DNA of 64,000 bases from Cognatundibacterium rivi (lineage in GTDB: Bacteria; Pseudomonadota; Gammaproteobacteria; Burkholderiales; Burkholderiaceae_D): assembly GCF_018139565.1 (NCBI RefSeq), contig NZ_JAGSPK010000005.1, positions 285,563 to 349,562 on the forward strand, in the 5' to 3' direction. Under the pieces are notes generated by a model that was not told where the DNA came from, did not search any database, and worked only from the letters and a program-made list of their open reading frames with translations. A program made the translations under genes and the position numbers. Of the stretch, positions 17,871 to 26,600 are shown piece after piece (the stretch's first letter is position 1; every line of letters starts with the position of its first letter).

Positions 17871-19577
17871 ATGTATCGTTACGACCAACACGATCACCAA
17901 ATCATCAAAGAACGTATTGCGCAATATCGCGATCAGGTACGTCGCCGTCTCGCCAACGAATTGACAGAAGAAGAGTTCCTGCCTTTACGTTTACAAAATG
18001 GCCTATACCATCAGCGCCATGCGTACATGCTGCGTATAGCGGTACCGTATGGCATGCTGTCTTCGGATCAACTGCGCAAGTTTGCGTTTATCGCGCGTAA
18101 ATATGATCGTGGTTATGGCCACTTCACGACACGTCAGAACATTCAGTTCAACTGGATTAATCTGGAAGACTCGCCAGCTATTCTGGAAGAATTAGCGACC
18201 GTGGAAATGCACGCGATTCAGACTTCCGGTAATTGCATGCGCAATATCACGTCCGACGAGTTTTCCGGTGTGGCTGCGGATGAGCTGATTGACCCGCGTC
18301 CGTATGCAGAAATTCTGCGTCAATGGACGACGTTCCATCCGGAATTTGCTTACCTGCCGCGTAAATTTAAAATTGCGATTAATGGTGCCAAAGAAGACCG
18401 CGCAGCGATTGCGGTGCATGACATCGGCCTGACAGTGGTACAGAACGATGCCGGTGAAATCGGCTTTAAAGTCATGGTCGGCGGTGGCATGGGTCGTACG
18501 CCTATCCTTGGTACCGTGATCCGTGATTTCCTGCCATGGCAGCATGTGATGACGTATCTGGAAGCGATACTGCGTATTTACAATCAATACGGTCGCCGTG
18601 ACAACAAATACAAAGCACGCATCAAGATACTGGTGAAAGCGATAGGTGCCGATGTCTTTGCGCAGCAAGTGGAAGAAGAATGGGCGCAAATTAAAGATGG
18701 CCCGGCGACGCTGACCGAGGCGGAGTTCCGCCGTGTATCCTCTTATTTTACTGCGCCTGCCTACGCCAGCCTGCCGGCAAGCGATGCAGCTTACGAACAA
18801 CATCAAGCAGATAACAAGGCCTTCGCTAACTGGGTCAAACGTAATGTAAAACCGCATAAAGTAGCGGGTTACGCGAGCGTTGTGCTGTCACTGAAAAAGC
18901 CCGGCGTTCCGCCTGGCGATGCGACGGCAGATCAGATGGACTTTGTGGCAGATCTGGCTGATCGTTACAGCTTTGGCGAACTGCGCGTCACACATGAGCA
19001 AAATCTGGTGCTGGCCGACGTGCAGCAATCAGCGCTGTTTGATCTGTGGCAAGAGGCAAAAGCGCATGGTCTGGCCACTCCGAATATTGGTCTGCTGACC
19101 GATATGATCTGCTGCCCGGGCGGCGATTTCTGCGCGCTGGCAAATGCGAAGTCGATTCCTATCGCCCTCGACATTACCGATCGTTTCAACGATCTGGATT
19201 ACCTGCATGATATTGGTGATCTTGAATTGAATATGTCGGGTTGCATCAACGCCTGCGGCCATCACCACGTAGGCAACATCGGCATCCTCGGCGTCGATAA
19301 AGATGGCAGCGAATGGTATCAGGTATCCATAGGTGGTGCGCAAGGCAATAATGCGGCAATCGGTAAAATCATCGGGCCTTCGTTCTCTGCAGGGCAAATG
19401 CCGGAAGTGATTGATCGCATCATTCAGGTGTATATCCGTGACCGCGTTGATAAGGAGCGATTCATAGACACTGCACAACGCCTTGGCATCACGCCATTCA
19501 AAGACTTTGTGTATGCGACACCGATCAAAACAACCGAACACTATGGTGAAGACGCTGGTTCGCCGGTGGCTTATTAA
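17871..19577 (+). CDS. cysI: Sulfite reductase hemoprotein subunit (nitrite/sulfite reductase family)
   Basis: Assimilatory sulfite reductase that reduces sulfite to sulfide with six electrons. The ATG at 17871 (AAGGA eight bases upstream) gives 568 residues. Two ferredoxin-like half-domains and two siroheme/4Fe-4S domains are present. The cluster ligands are C415 and C421 in CCPGGDFCALANA and C458 and C462 in MSGCINACGHH, all intact. TSGNCMRNIT is the siroheme-binding segment. It heads the cysI-DUF934-cysH-cysD-cysN-cobA operon. No CysJ flavoprotein is nearby, so the electron donor is probably ferredoxin or another reductase. Confidence 0.95.
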   Translation: MYRYDQHDHQIIKERIAQYRDQVRRRLANELTEEEFLPLRLQNGLYHQRHAYMLRIAVPYGMLSSDQLRKFAFIARKYDRGYGHFTTRQNIQFNWINLEDSPAILEELATVEMHAIQTSGNCMRNITSDEFSGVAADELIDPRPYAEILRQWTTFHPEFAYLPRKFKIAINGAKEDRAAIAVHDIGLTVVQNDAGEIGFKVMVGGGMGRTPILGTVIRDFLPWQHVMTYLEAILRIYNQYGRRDNKYKARIKILVKAIGADVFAQQVEEEWAQIKDGPATLTEAEFRRVSSYFTAPAYASLPASDAAYEQHQADNKAFANWVKRNVKPHKVAGYASVVLSLKKPGVPPGDATADQMDFVADLADRYSFGELRVTHEQNLVLADVQQSALFDLWQEAKAHGLATPNIGLLTDMICCPGGDFCALANAKSIPIALDITDRFNDLDYLHDIGDLELNMSGCINACGHHHVGNIGILGVDKDGSEWYQVSIGGAQGNNAAIGKIIGPSFSAGQMPEVIDRIIQVYIRDRVDKERFIDTAQRLGITPFKDFVYATPIKTTEHYGEDAGSPVAY

Positions 19578-19597
19578 ACTGCGATAGAAGAAAGTAG

Positions 19598-20122
19598 ATG
19601 ATGCAAGAAATTATCAAAGACAAAGCCATCGTTCAGGATGACTGGACAGTATTGCGGCTGGCAGAAAATGAGACACCGGATGCAATCGATGTACCTGCAG
19701 GTAAAGTCATAGTACCGCTCAAAGTCTGGCTGTTACAACGAAACGTGCTCGAAAAGCGCGCAGATATTGGGGTTTGGTTTTCCAGCGACGAACAGGCAAA
19801 AGATTTAGAGGGCGACATTGCCCGCTTCAGCCTGCTCGCGGTGGATTTTCCTAAATTCTCTGACGGGCGCGGTTATTCCATCGCTTATAACCTGCGTTCA
19901 CGCTTTGGCTTTAACGGTGAATTGCGCGCCATCGGCGACGTCTTGCGTGACCAGTTGTTCTATATGCAGCGCGTGGGCTTCAATGCCTTTGCCGTACGTG
20001 CCGACAAAAATATCCATGACGCGATCAAAGGGCTGACCGATTTCTCTGAAAAATATCAGACTTCATGGGATGAGAAAAATCCCTTGTTCCGTCGTGCTGA
20101 ACGCACCGGAGTTGCCAAATGA
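19598..20122 (+). CDS. DUF934 protein of the sulfate-assimilation operon
   Basis: A 174-residue soluble protein of the DUF934 family, recognised by its place between cysI and cysH and by segments such as FPKFSDGRGYSIAYNLR and QLFYMQRVGFNAFAVR. The family is a fixed partner of sulfite reductase in many proteobacteria, and an accessory or electron-transfer role has been suggested but is not established as far as I know. There are no cysteine pairs or obvious cofactor motifs. It overlaps cysH by four bases, indicating coupling. The start may be 19598 or 19601. Confidence 0.9.
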   Translation: MMQEIIKDKAIVQDDWTVLRLAENETPDAIDVPAGKVIVPLKVWLLQRNVLEKRADIGVWFSSDEQAKDLEGDIARFSLLAVDFPKFSDGRGYSIAYNLRSRFGFNGELRAIGDVLRDQLFYMQRVGFNAFAVRADKNIHDAIKGLTDFSEKYQTSWDEKNPLFRRAERTGVAK

Positions 20123-20832
20123 GTGACTTTGAGGCACGTCTGGCCGCAACCAAAGCAACGCTGGAAGAAATTGCGGCAGAATTTACGCCAGCAGTTTTCG
20201 CATCGAGCCTGGCGGCAGAAGACATGGTGCTGACCGATCTCATTTTGCGCAACCAACTGAACATCGGTATATTTTCTCTGGAAACCGGTCGCCTGCACGC
20301 AGAAACACTGGGGATGCTGGATGCGGTTAAAAATACTTACGGTACTGCGATCACGCTATTCAAGCCGGAGGCCGCAGCCGTTGACGCTTATGTCCAGCAA
20401 CACGGCTTGAATGCATTTTATGACAGCGTGGAAATGCGTAAAGAATGCTGCCGTATTCGTAAAGTCGAACCACTGAATCGTGCGCTTGCAGGAAACAAAG
20501 CCTGGGTAACCGGACAACGCCGTGCACAGGCAGCCACCCGTACCGAACTCGCGGTACAGGAAGATGACATCGCGCATGGCATGCAAAAATTCAACCCACT
20601 GGCAGATTGGTCTGAAGAAGACGTCTGGCACTATATCCGCAGCAATCAGGTGCCGTACAATCCGTTGCATGATAAAGGTTATCCTTCGATCGGGTGCGAG
20701 CCTTGCACACGTGCAATACAGCCGGGTGAAGATGTCCGCGCAGGTCGCTGGTGGTGGGAAAATCCTGAATCAAAAGAATGTGGTTTGCATGTCGTCGATG
20801 GCAAACTGATCCGCATAAAATCGGCAAACTAA
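20119..20832 (+). CDS. cysH: Adenylyl-sulfate (APS) reductase
   Basis: Reduces activated sulfate to sulfite. The 237 residues contain the PAPS/APS reductase P-loop-like region FASSLAAEDMVLTD. Two cysteine pairs, C110-C111 in KECCRIRK and C193-C196 in GCEPC, are the signature of the [4Fe-4S] APS-reducing type. The catalytic Cys is C221 in KECGLH near the C-terminus. The cluster cysteines mean the pathway here runs from APS directly and needs no APS kinase. That agrees with cysN lacking a fused CysC domain and with no cysC in the window. Confidence 0.94.
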   Translation: MSDFEARLAATKATLEEIAAEFTPAVFASSLAAEDMVLTDLILRNQLNIGIFSLETGRLHAETLGMLDAVKNTYGTAITLFKPEAAAVDAYVQQHGLNAFYDSVEMRKECCRIRKVEPLNRALAGNKAWVTGQRRAQAATRTELAVQEDDIAHGMQKFNPLADWSEEDVWHYIRSNQVPYNPLHDKGYPSIGCEPCTRAIQPGEDVRAGRWWWENPESKECGLHVVDGKLIRIKSAN

Positions 20833-20897
20833 ACAAGCAAACGAGCAAGCGGGCTAAAACTGCAGACCCTGAGTTTACAAAGAAACGAGAAGTGATC

Positions 20898-21833
20898 ATG
20901 AATACTGTCGTCGAACACCATTTTATTGATGCTGCGAGTAATCGTCATCTGGACTGGCTGGAATCTGAAGCCATCCACATCATGCGCGAAGTCGCTGCTG
21001 AATGCAGTAACCCTGCGCTCTTATTTTCCGGTGGCAAAGACTCCATCGTCTTACTGCGTCTGGCGGAAAAAGCATTCCGCCCGGGTAAATTTCCGTTTCC
21101 GCTGGTGCATATCGATACTGGCCATAACTTCCCTGAAGTAATCGCCTTTCGCGACAAACGCGTCGCTGAACTCGGCGAGCGGCTGATCGTTGGTTCGGTC
21201 GAAGAATCCATCAAGCGTGGCACCGTGCGCTTGCGCAATCCGGCAACTGATTCACGCAACGCGGCCCAGGCAGTAACACTGCTGGAAACGATCGCTGAGC
21301 ACAAATTCGACGCCTGCATTGGTGGCGCCCGCCGCGATGAAGAAAAAGCGCGTGCGAAAGAACGCATTTTTTCTTTCCGTGATGAGTTCGGTCAATGGAA
21401 CCCGAAAGCGCAGCGCCCTGAATTATGGGATTTGTATAACACCCGCGTACATCCGGGTGAAAACATGCGCGTCTTCCCGATTTCAAACTGGACCGAGCTC
21501 GACGTCTGGCAATACATCGCACGTGAAAAACTCGAACTGCCGCAAATATATTTCGCCCACGAACGCCAGGTCATCCCGCGCAATGGCTTGCTGGTGCCGC
21601 TGACCGATCTGACGCCGCCGCGTGAAGGCGAAACTGTAGAAACACAGATCGTGCGTTTCCGTACCGTCGGCGATATTTCCTGCACCTGCCCGGTCTCGTC
21701 CGATGCCGCGACAGTCGAAGCGATTATTGCGGAAACAGCGATCACACAAATTACCGAACGCGGCGCAACCCGCATGGATGACCAGACATCAGAAGCATCG
21801 ATGGAAAAACGTAAAAAAGAAGGATATTTCTAA
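20898..21833 (+). CDS. cysD: Sulfate adenylyltransferase subunit 2
   Basis: ATP-sulfurylase small subunit that forms APS from sulfate and ATP. The start at 20898 (GAGAAG upstream) gives 311 residues beginning MNTVVEHHFIDAASNRHLDW. PP-loop motif LFSGGKDSIVLLRLA is intact, followed by HIDTGHNFPEVIAFRD and GGARRDEEKARAKER. The C-terminus GATRMDDQTSEASMEKRKKE is typical. Its TAA overlaps the cysN ATG by one base. The upstream frame extension to 20778 lies inside cysH and is rejected. Confidence 0.95.
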   Translation: MNTVVEHHFIDAASNRHLDWLESEAIHIMREVAAECSNPALLFSGGKDSIVLLRLAEKAFRPGKFPFPLVHIDTGHNFPEVIAFRDKRVAELGERLIVGSVEESIKRGTVRLRNPATDSRNAAQAVTLLETIAEHKFDACIGGARRDEEKARAKERIFSFRDEFGQWNPKAQRPELWDLYNTRVHPGENMRVFPISNWTELDVWQYIAREKLELPQIYFAHERQVIPRNGLLVPLTDLTPPREGETVETQIVRFRTVGDISCTCPVSSDAATVEAIIAETAITQITERGATRMDDQTSEASMEKRKKEGYF

Positions 21834-23152
21834 TGAGTGCCGTTGAACAAATAAACGCCAATGTCAATAAAGAACGCGGCTTGTTACGTTTCATCACGGC
21901 AGGTTCAGTTGATGATGGCAAGAGCACTTTAATCGGTCGTCTGCTCTTCGACAGCAAAGGTATCTTTGCGGATCAACTCGATGCAATTTCCCGCGCCAAA
22001 CATAAGCGCACTGTCGGGGACACGATAGACCTTTCTTTACTGACCGATGGTCTGGAAGCGGAACGCGAACAAGGCATTACAATTGATGTCGCCTACCGTT
22101 ATTTCGCAACCCCTAAACGTAAATTCATCATCGCGGACACACCGGGTCACGAGCAATACACACGCAACATGGTGACAGGTGCATCGACTGCAGATGCCGT
22201 CATTATTCTGGTCGATGTCTCGAAAGTGAAGCTGAATGCGGATGGCAGCGTTGATCTGCTGGTGCAAACCAAACGCCATTCAACGATCGCCCATTTACTC
22301 AAGATTGAACATGTGATCGTTGCGGTCAATAAAATGGATCTGGTCAACTATGATCAGAGCGTCTATGACCGCATCGTCGCCGAATACAAGAAATTCGCAA
22401 CACAGTTAGGGCTGACCGATATTCATGCAGTGCCTTTGTCCGCACTGGCAGGTGATAACGTAGTCACGGCGACCGATAAAATGCCCTGGTATCAGGGACC
22501 AACACTGATTGACCTGCTGGAATCACTCAGCGTCTACGATGCCAGCCATGATGAACCGTTCCGTTTTCCGGTGCAACTGGTGGCACGTCACAACGGCCAT
22601 GAAGCAAACGACTTCCGCGGTTATATGGGACGCATAGAAGCAGGTAAAGTCAGCAAAGGCGACACACTGATCGTTCAACCGGGCGGCCAGACTGGCACAG
22701 TCAAAGACATACTGACGCTGGATGGCTCACTGGATACCGCAGTTGTGGGCCAGTCGGTGACGATACTGTTGAATGAATATCTGGATATTTCCCGCGGCGA
22801 CATGCTGGCCGGTGCGGATCGTCCGGCAACGCTGTTAAAAACAGTTAAAGCAGATTTATGCTGGCTGTCAGAAGATGCACTGGATGTTCGTCGCAAATAC
22901 TGGCTCAAACATACAACCCGGCAAGTTTCTGCCAGAGTGACTGCAGTCGATACGCTGCTCGACATCAATACACAGCAACGCCACCAGGCTGACAGTCTGA
23001 AACTGAACGATATTGCGACGGTCTCCATCAATGTTCAGCAAGCGTTGGCTGCCGATGCCTATGATGATTTACGTTCGACCGGTGCATTCATTCTGATTGA
23101 TGAAGTAACGCACCAGACGGTCGCCGCTGGCATGATTCGCCTGGAAGCTTGA
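21833..23152 (+). CDS. cysN: Sulfate adenylyltransferase subunit 1 (GTPase)
   Basis: EF-Tu-like GTPase subunit that drives APS synthesis by CysD. The 439 residues carry G1 GSVDDGKSTLIGRLL, G2 region with EREQGITIDVAYRYF, G3 DTPGHEQYTRNM and G4 NKMDLV, then two beta-barrel domains. The length shows no C-terminal CysC (APS kinase) fusion, unlike the NodQ type. Start codon overlaps the cysD stop (TAATG), so the two subunits are made together. Confidence 0.95.
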   Translation: MSAVEQINANVNKERGLLRFITAGSVDDGKSTLIGRLLFDSKGIFADQLDAISRAKHKRTVGDTIDLSLLTDGLEAEREQGITIDVAYRYFATPKRKFIIADTPGHEQYTRNMVTGASTADAVIILVDVSKVKLNADGSVDLLVQTKRHSTIAHLLKIEHVIVAVNKMDLVNYDQSVYDRIVAEYKKFATQLGLTDIHAVPLSALAGDNVVTATDKMPWYQGPTLIDLLESLSVYDASHDEPFRFPVQLVARHNGHEANDFRGYMGRIEAGKVSKGDTLIVQPGGQTGTVKDILTLDGSLDTAVVGQSVTILLNEYLDISRGDMLAGADRPATLLKTVKADLCWLSEDALDVRRKYWLKHTTRQVSARVTAVDTLLDINTQQRHQADSLKLNDIATVSINVQQALAADAYDDLRSTGAFILIDEVTHQTVAAGMIRLEA

Positions 23153-23156
23153 CGCT

Positions 23157-23876
23157 ATGACTGCGCCATACGGTAAGGTCTATCTGATTGGTGCGGGACC
23201 GGGTGCCGCTGACCTGATCACGGTTCGCGGTGCACGCCTGCTGGCGAGCGCAGATGTCGTGCTGTATGACGCTTTAGTCACCAGTGAAATGCTGGAACTA
23301 TGCCAGCAAGCAATCAAAATCCCCGTTGGCAAACGCAGTGGTCAGCGTTCAGCTGCACAGGAACATATCAACCAGCAATTGGTTGAGTGTGCCAGTAAAT
23401 ACGCGCTGGTTGTACGCCTGAAAGGTGGTGATCCTATGCTGTTTGGACGTGCGGATGAAGAGCTGACCACATTAGAATCAGCAGGGATTTCATACGACAT
23501 TGTTCCGGGCATAACAACAGCGTTAGCTGCTGCGGCCAGTGTCCGGCAACCGCTGACCAAACGTGGAGTTGCACGCAGTGTCGCCTTATTTACCTCAAGC
23601 ACGGCGCCGGGAGAAACGGCAGATACCCGCATTCCTGAATGCGACACCTTGGTTCAGTATATGGGTGGCCGCGAGGCGATGCTGACCGCACAGCGTATGC
23701 TGGATGCAAATTTCCCAGCCAGTTTACCTGTCGTCATCGTTGAAAACTGCAGCCGGGAAAATGAGCGTCAACTGACTCTAAGCCTCGGTGAATTAGCCGG
23801 TGGATTGCCCGCCTGCAGTGGCCCTGTGCTGGTCATGATGGGAGAAGCCATGCGCCCCCGCAAAGCTCAGCAATAA
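23157..23876 (+). CDS. cobA: Uroporphyrinogen-III C-methyltransferase
   Basis: S-adenosylmethionine-dependent methyltransferase (239 residues) that makes precorrin-2, the precursor of siroheme needed by the sulfite reductase of this operon. The family signatures are LIGAGPGAADLITVRGARLL near the N-terminus, VVRLKGGDPMLFGRADEE in the middle and VVPGITTA-type motif (here IVPGITTALAAAA). It is the SUMT module alone, without the CysG dehydrogenase/ferrochelatase part. Dehydrogenation and iron insertion must be done elsewhere, perhaps by the convergent CbiX-type protein. It follows cysN by four bases. Confidence 0.92.
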   Translation: MTAPYGKVYLIGAGPGAADLITVRGARLLASADVVLYDALVTSEMLELCQQAIKIPVGKRSGQRSAAQEHINQQLVECASKYALVVRLKGGDPMLFGRADEELTTLESAGISYDIVPGITTALAAAASVRQPLTKRGVARSVALFTSSTAPGETADTRIPECDTLVQYMGGREAMLTAQRMLDANFPASLPVVIVENCSRENERQLTLSLGELAGGLPACSGPVLVMMGEAMRPRKAQQ

Positions 23877-23886
23877 TTAGCTACCC

Positions 23887-23915
23887 GCAATATGCCGGCA
23901 ATGCCGACATATTGC
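23887..23915. terminator. Hairpin between convergent cobA and cbiX
   Basis: GCAATATG at 23887-23894 pairs with CATATTGC at 23908-23915, and an inner CGGC/GCCG stem lies in the loop. It fills the short gap between two convergent genes, so a bidirectional terminator is likely, although the T runs are weak. Confidence 0.5.
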
Positions 23916-24287
23916 TTATAGTTGCCTGAGGCAATAATCGCGGATTGCAGTTAACACAGTCTCATCCTCGCCAACAGCCGTTGATAAAGTCAACGCAAGT
24001 GCAGGAAATTCACCGCGTAATTGATCCAGCAATACCGGTAAATCGCGTAAGACGTGACCGCCCTGCCCCAGAAAAATCGGCGTGACCGTGATATTGCGAA
24101 TTCCTTCTTCTGTCAGGCGGCGCACAAGTTCAGGTAAAGCTGGCGACATGAATTCTAAAAAAGCCAGCTCCACACTGATATCCGGAGAGGCTTCCTGGGT
24201 CATTTTTTGTAAGCGCTGAAACGGACCAGCCCAGCGTGGGTCGCGGGCGCCATGCGCGAAAAGTATCAATGCCGACGTTTTATTCAT
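23916..24287 (-). CDS. cbiX: CbiX-type sirohydrochlorin chelatase (small form)
   Basis: A 123-residue chelatase of the small CbiX type, which inserts iron or cobalt into sirohydrochlorin. The N-terminal LILFAHGARDPRWAGPF carries the metal-binding His. A second conserved His lies in FLGQGGHVLRDLP. It is half the size of two-domain chelatases and probably works as a dimer. It converges on cobA, whose product leads to its substrate, so the pair could complete siroheme for CysI. The 5' end touches the lptG stop, so it may be co-transcribed with lptFG. Confidence 0.88.
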   Translation of the reverse strand: MNKTSALILFAHGARDPRWAGPFQRLQKMTQEASPDISVELAFLEFMSPALPELVRRLTEEGIRNITVTPIFLGQGGHVLRDLPVLLDQLRGEFPALALTLSTAVGEDETVLTAIRDYCLRQL

Positions 24288-25417
24288 CAGTTTCTTTCAA
24301 CATAGCGCAAGCCTGCCAGCGCCAACCCTAAAAATAAAATACTCGGCACCAGAGCAGTCACGGCAGCAGGCCAGGTATTCAATAAACCGATATGTGAAAA
24401 TAAGCTGTTAATCAGGTAAAACACCATGCCTATCATGATGCCGCTGAATATCTTCAGGCTGATACCTCCGCTGCGCACATGCAGATACGCAAACGGCAAT
24501 GCTAAGGCCATCATCACCAGCGTTGCAAACGGATAGGTCACTTTCTTCCAGAATGCAATTTCGTAACGCTCACTATCTTGTTTATTGTCGTTCAAGTGCT
24601 GCGTATATGCAGCCAGATCGACCGCCGACATACGATCCGGATCGGCAAACAAGACAGAAAGTATGTCAGGCGTCACCTCAGAAACCACATCGCGACTACT
24701 TAATGCCTGACTCTTAACGTTGGCAATATCTTCGGCAGATAAAGTTCGGGGAAATGAAGTCTCGATCACATCTGACAAGCGCCAGACGTTCTTACCCTGA
24801 TACTCCGCACTTTTAGCCGTCACTTCGCGGGCCAGATGAAAGTTTTTATCAAACTCAAACATCTTCACATCTTTCAATTGGCGATCAGGCAGAATTTCTC
24901 TGACATTCAGAAAGCGCGAACCGATCACTTCGCCGCTCAGACCATTTTCACGGATCAGATCTTTGGTCCACAGGCCAGTTCTGAATTGCTGCGTTTCTGA
25001 AGCACCGATGGCTGTCAGTTTGATGCGCTCGGCCAGCTTGGTCGAATATGGTGCGATCACCTCTCCAAACAGAAAGGTCAGCGCAACGAATACCAGGCCA
25101 ATTTTGATTAATATCGTTCCTGCCATCACCGTTGACATACTCGCTGCCCGCATGATGGTGAATTCAGAATTCGATGCAAACTGCGCCAGTACATAAATCG
25201 TTCCGATTAAAACTGCAATCGGCATAAATTCGTAGATGTACCCCGGCATACCAAGAGTCACATACAAAAGTGCGTGTTGCAAACGATATCCACCTTTATT
25301 CACTGATGGCAATTCGCTCATCAGATCAAAAAAGGAAAACAAGGCAAGCAAAGCAACCATCACGAACAAAACGGCGCGCACAATCTCTACCGAAAAATAT
25401 TTTTGCAGGATTCTCAT
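24287..25417 (-). CDS. lptG: LPS export ABC transporter permease LptG
   Basis: Inner-membrane permease (376 residues) that, with LptF and the LptB ATPase, extracts lipopolysaccharide for transport to the outer membrane. The six-helix YjgP/YjgQ layout is clear: three N-terminal helices, a periplasmic beta-jellyroll loop (about residues 130-270) and three C-terminal helices. SNSEFTIMRAASMS is the cytoplasmic coupling segment. It overlaps lptF by four bases. Confidence 0.93.
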   Translation of the reverse strand: MRILQKYFSVEIVRAVLFVMVALLALFSFFDLMSELPSVNKGGYRLQHALLYVTLGMPGYIYEFMPIAVLIGTIYVLAQFASNSEFTIMRAASMSTVMAGTILIKIGLVFVALTFLFGEVIAPYSTKLAERIKLTAIGASETQQFRTGLWTKDLIRENGLSGEVIGSRFLNVREILPDRQLKDVKMFEFDKNFHLAREVTAKSAEYQGKNVWRLSDVIETSFPRTLSAEDIANVKSQALSSRDVVSEVTPDILSVLFADPDRMSAVDLAAYTQHLNDNKQDSERYEIAFWKKVTYPFATLVMMALALPFAYLHVRSGGISLKIFSGIMIGMVFYLINSLFSHIGLLNTWPAAVTALVPSILFLGLALAGLRYVERN

Positions 25418-26550
25418 GCAACGCTTTCTTTCTCTTTACTACGTAAACAAGCCTTACCTCTGGACCACAATACCAGAGGATGCCAGCGGTGATTGACCTC
25501 GATACGCCAGAAGAACAACACAAATGTCATAATGATCGCAATCAGATGCACGGGCCACCAAGCAACAGAAAATTCTATACGCCCCTGCGACACCATCGCC
25601 TGAAAAATATTGACGACGTTCAGATAGATAATCACCACCAACAAGGCGACAATTAAATTTGCTGAACGCCCCACGCGGGGATTCACATACCCCAGAGGAA
25701 TCGCTAATAACATCAACGCCATACACATCAATGGCAATGAAATCCGCCACAAAAATTCTGCTTTTTTATTCGCATCTGGCTTGTCAAGCAAGACAGTCAG
25801 CGGCATCGATTTCGCAGACTGATCGCCGACGATGGTGCCGTTCTGACTGGAGACGAGGACACCATATTTTTCGAACTGCATCATTTGAAAATCAGGCGCT
25901 GTAGGCAAACCATCGTAACGGCGCCCCTGACTCATCACCAGAAATTTATCGCCATATTTATCGATCTCTATCATGCCTTCTTTGGCGACAACCACACTCG
26001 ATTTTCCATCGCGGACGGTATTAATAAAAATATTTTGCACCTTACTCAGATCGCCTGCGACTTCTTCGACGAAAAACACACGATCCGAAGACGATGATTC
26101 CTGAAACTTACCGGGCGAGACTTTGGCAATATCCGAGCGTTTATCGTAGCGTTCGCGAAATTCCACACTTTGCTGGTTCGCCCACGGAGTGACGATAAAA
26201 CTGAGCAAGCCTGTCAATACTATCCACGGCATGCCAAAGCGTAAGACTGGCCCTATCCATTGGCGCAAACTCAGCCCTGAGGCAAACCAGACCACCATTT
26301 CAGAATCCTGATAGGCCCTTGTCACCACCAGCAGCACAGAGATAAACCCGGTCAGGATCAACAGAATCGGCATATTCATTAGCGACGTGAAGGCGATCAA
26401 GGCGAGTACGTCACCAGATGCAACTTTTCCACCGGCTGCTTGTCCGAGTATTTTGATGAGCATCACCGTAATCGTGATGACGAAGAGTGTTGCAAAGACG
26501 GCGCCTGCTGCACTGAGTAATTCGCGTCTGAGCGAGCGTTGAAAAATCAT
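25414..26550 (-). CDS. lptF: LPS export ABC transporter permease LptF
   Basis: Partner of LptG, 378 residues, with the same six-helix and periplasmic-domain plan. MIFQRSLRRELLSAAGAVF is the standard LptF start, and AYQDSEMVVWFASGLSLRQW is the ATPase-coupling region. It is divergent from pepA, an order shared by many proteobacteria. A TATAAT box begins only eight bases upstream of the ATG on the coding strand, so the transcript could be leaderless or have a very short leader. Confidence 0.94.
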   Translation of the reverse strand: MIFQRSLRRELLSAAGAVFATLFVITITVMLIKILGQAAGGKVASGDVLALIAFTSLMNMPILLILTGFISVLLVVTRAYQDSEMVVWFASGLSLRQWIGPVLRFGMPWIVLTGLLSFIVTPWANQQSVEFRERYDKRSDIAKVSPGKFQESSSSDRVFFVEEVAGDLSKVQNIFINTVRDGKSSVVVAKEGMIEIDKYGDKFLVMSQGRRYDGLPTAPDFQMMQFEKYGVLVSSQNGTIVGDQSAKSMPLTVLLDKPDANKKAEFLWRISLPLMCMALMLLAIPLGYVNPRVGRSANLIVALLVVIIYLNVVNIFQAMVSQGRIEFSVAWWPVHLIAIIMTFVLFFWRIEVNHRWHPLVLWSRGKACLRSKEKESVA

Positions 26551-26557
26551 GGGAGGG

Positions 26558-26565
26558 ATTATAAT
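26558..26565. promoter_or_regulatory. Overlapping divergent -10 boxes between lptF and pepA
   Basis: The octamer ATTATAAT contains TATAAT on the plus strand (26560-26565, toward pepA) and on the minus strand (26558-26563, toward lptF). It lies in the 50-bp gap between the genes. A TTGAAA at 26539 could be the pepA -35, but its 15-bp spacing is short. This is a sequence-only suggestion. Confidence 0.4.
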
Positions 26566-26600
26566 GCCTGTTTTACGAGACTTACCAAGAGGAGTAATAA

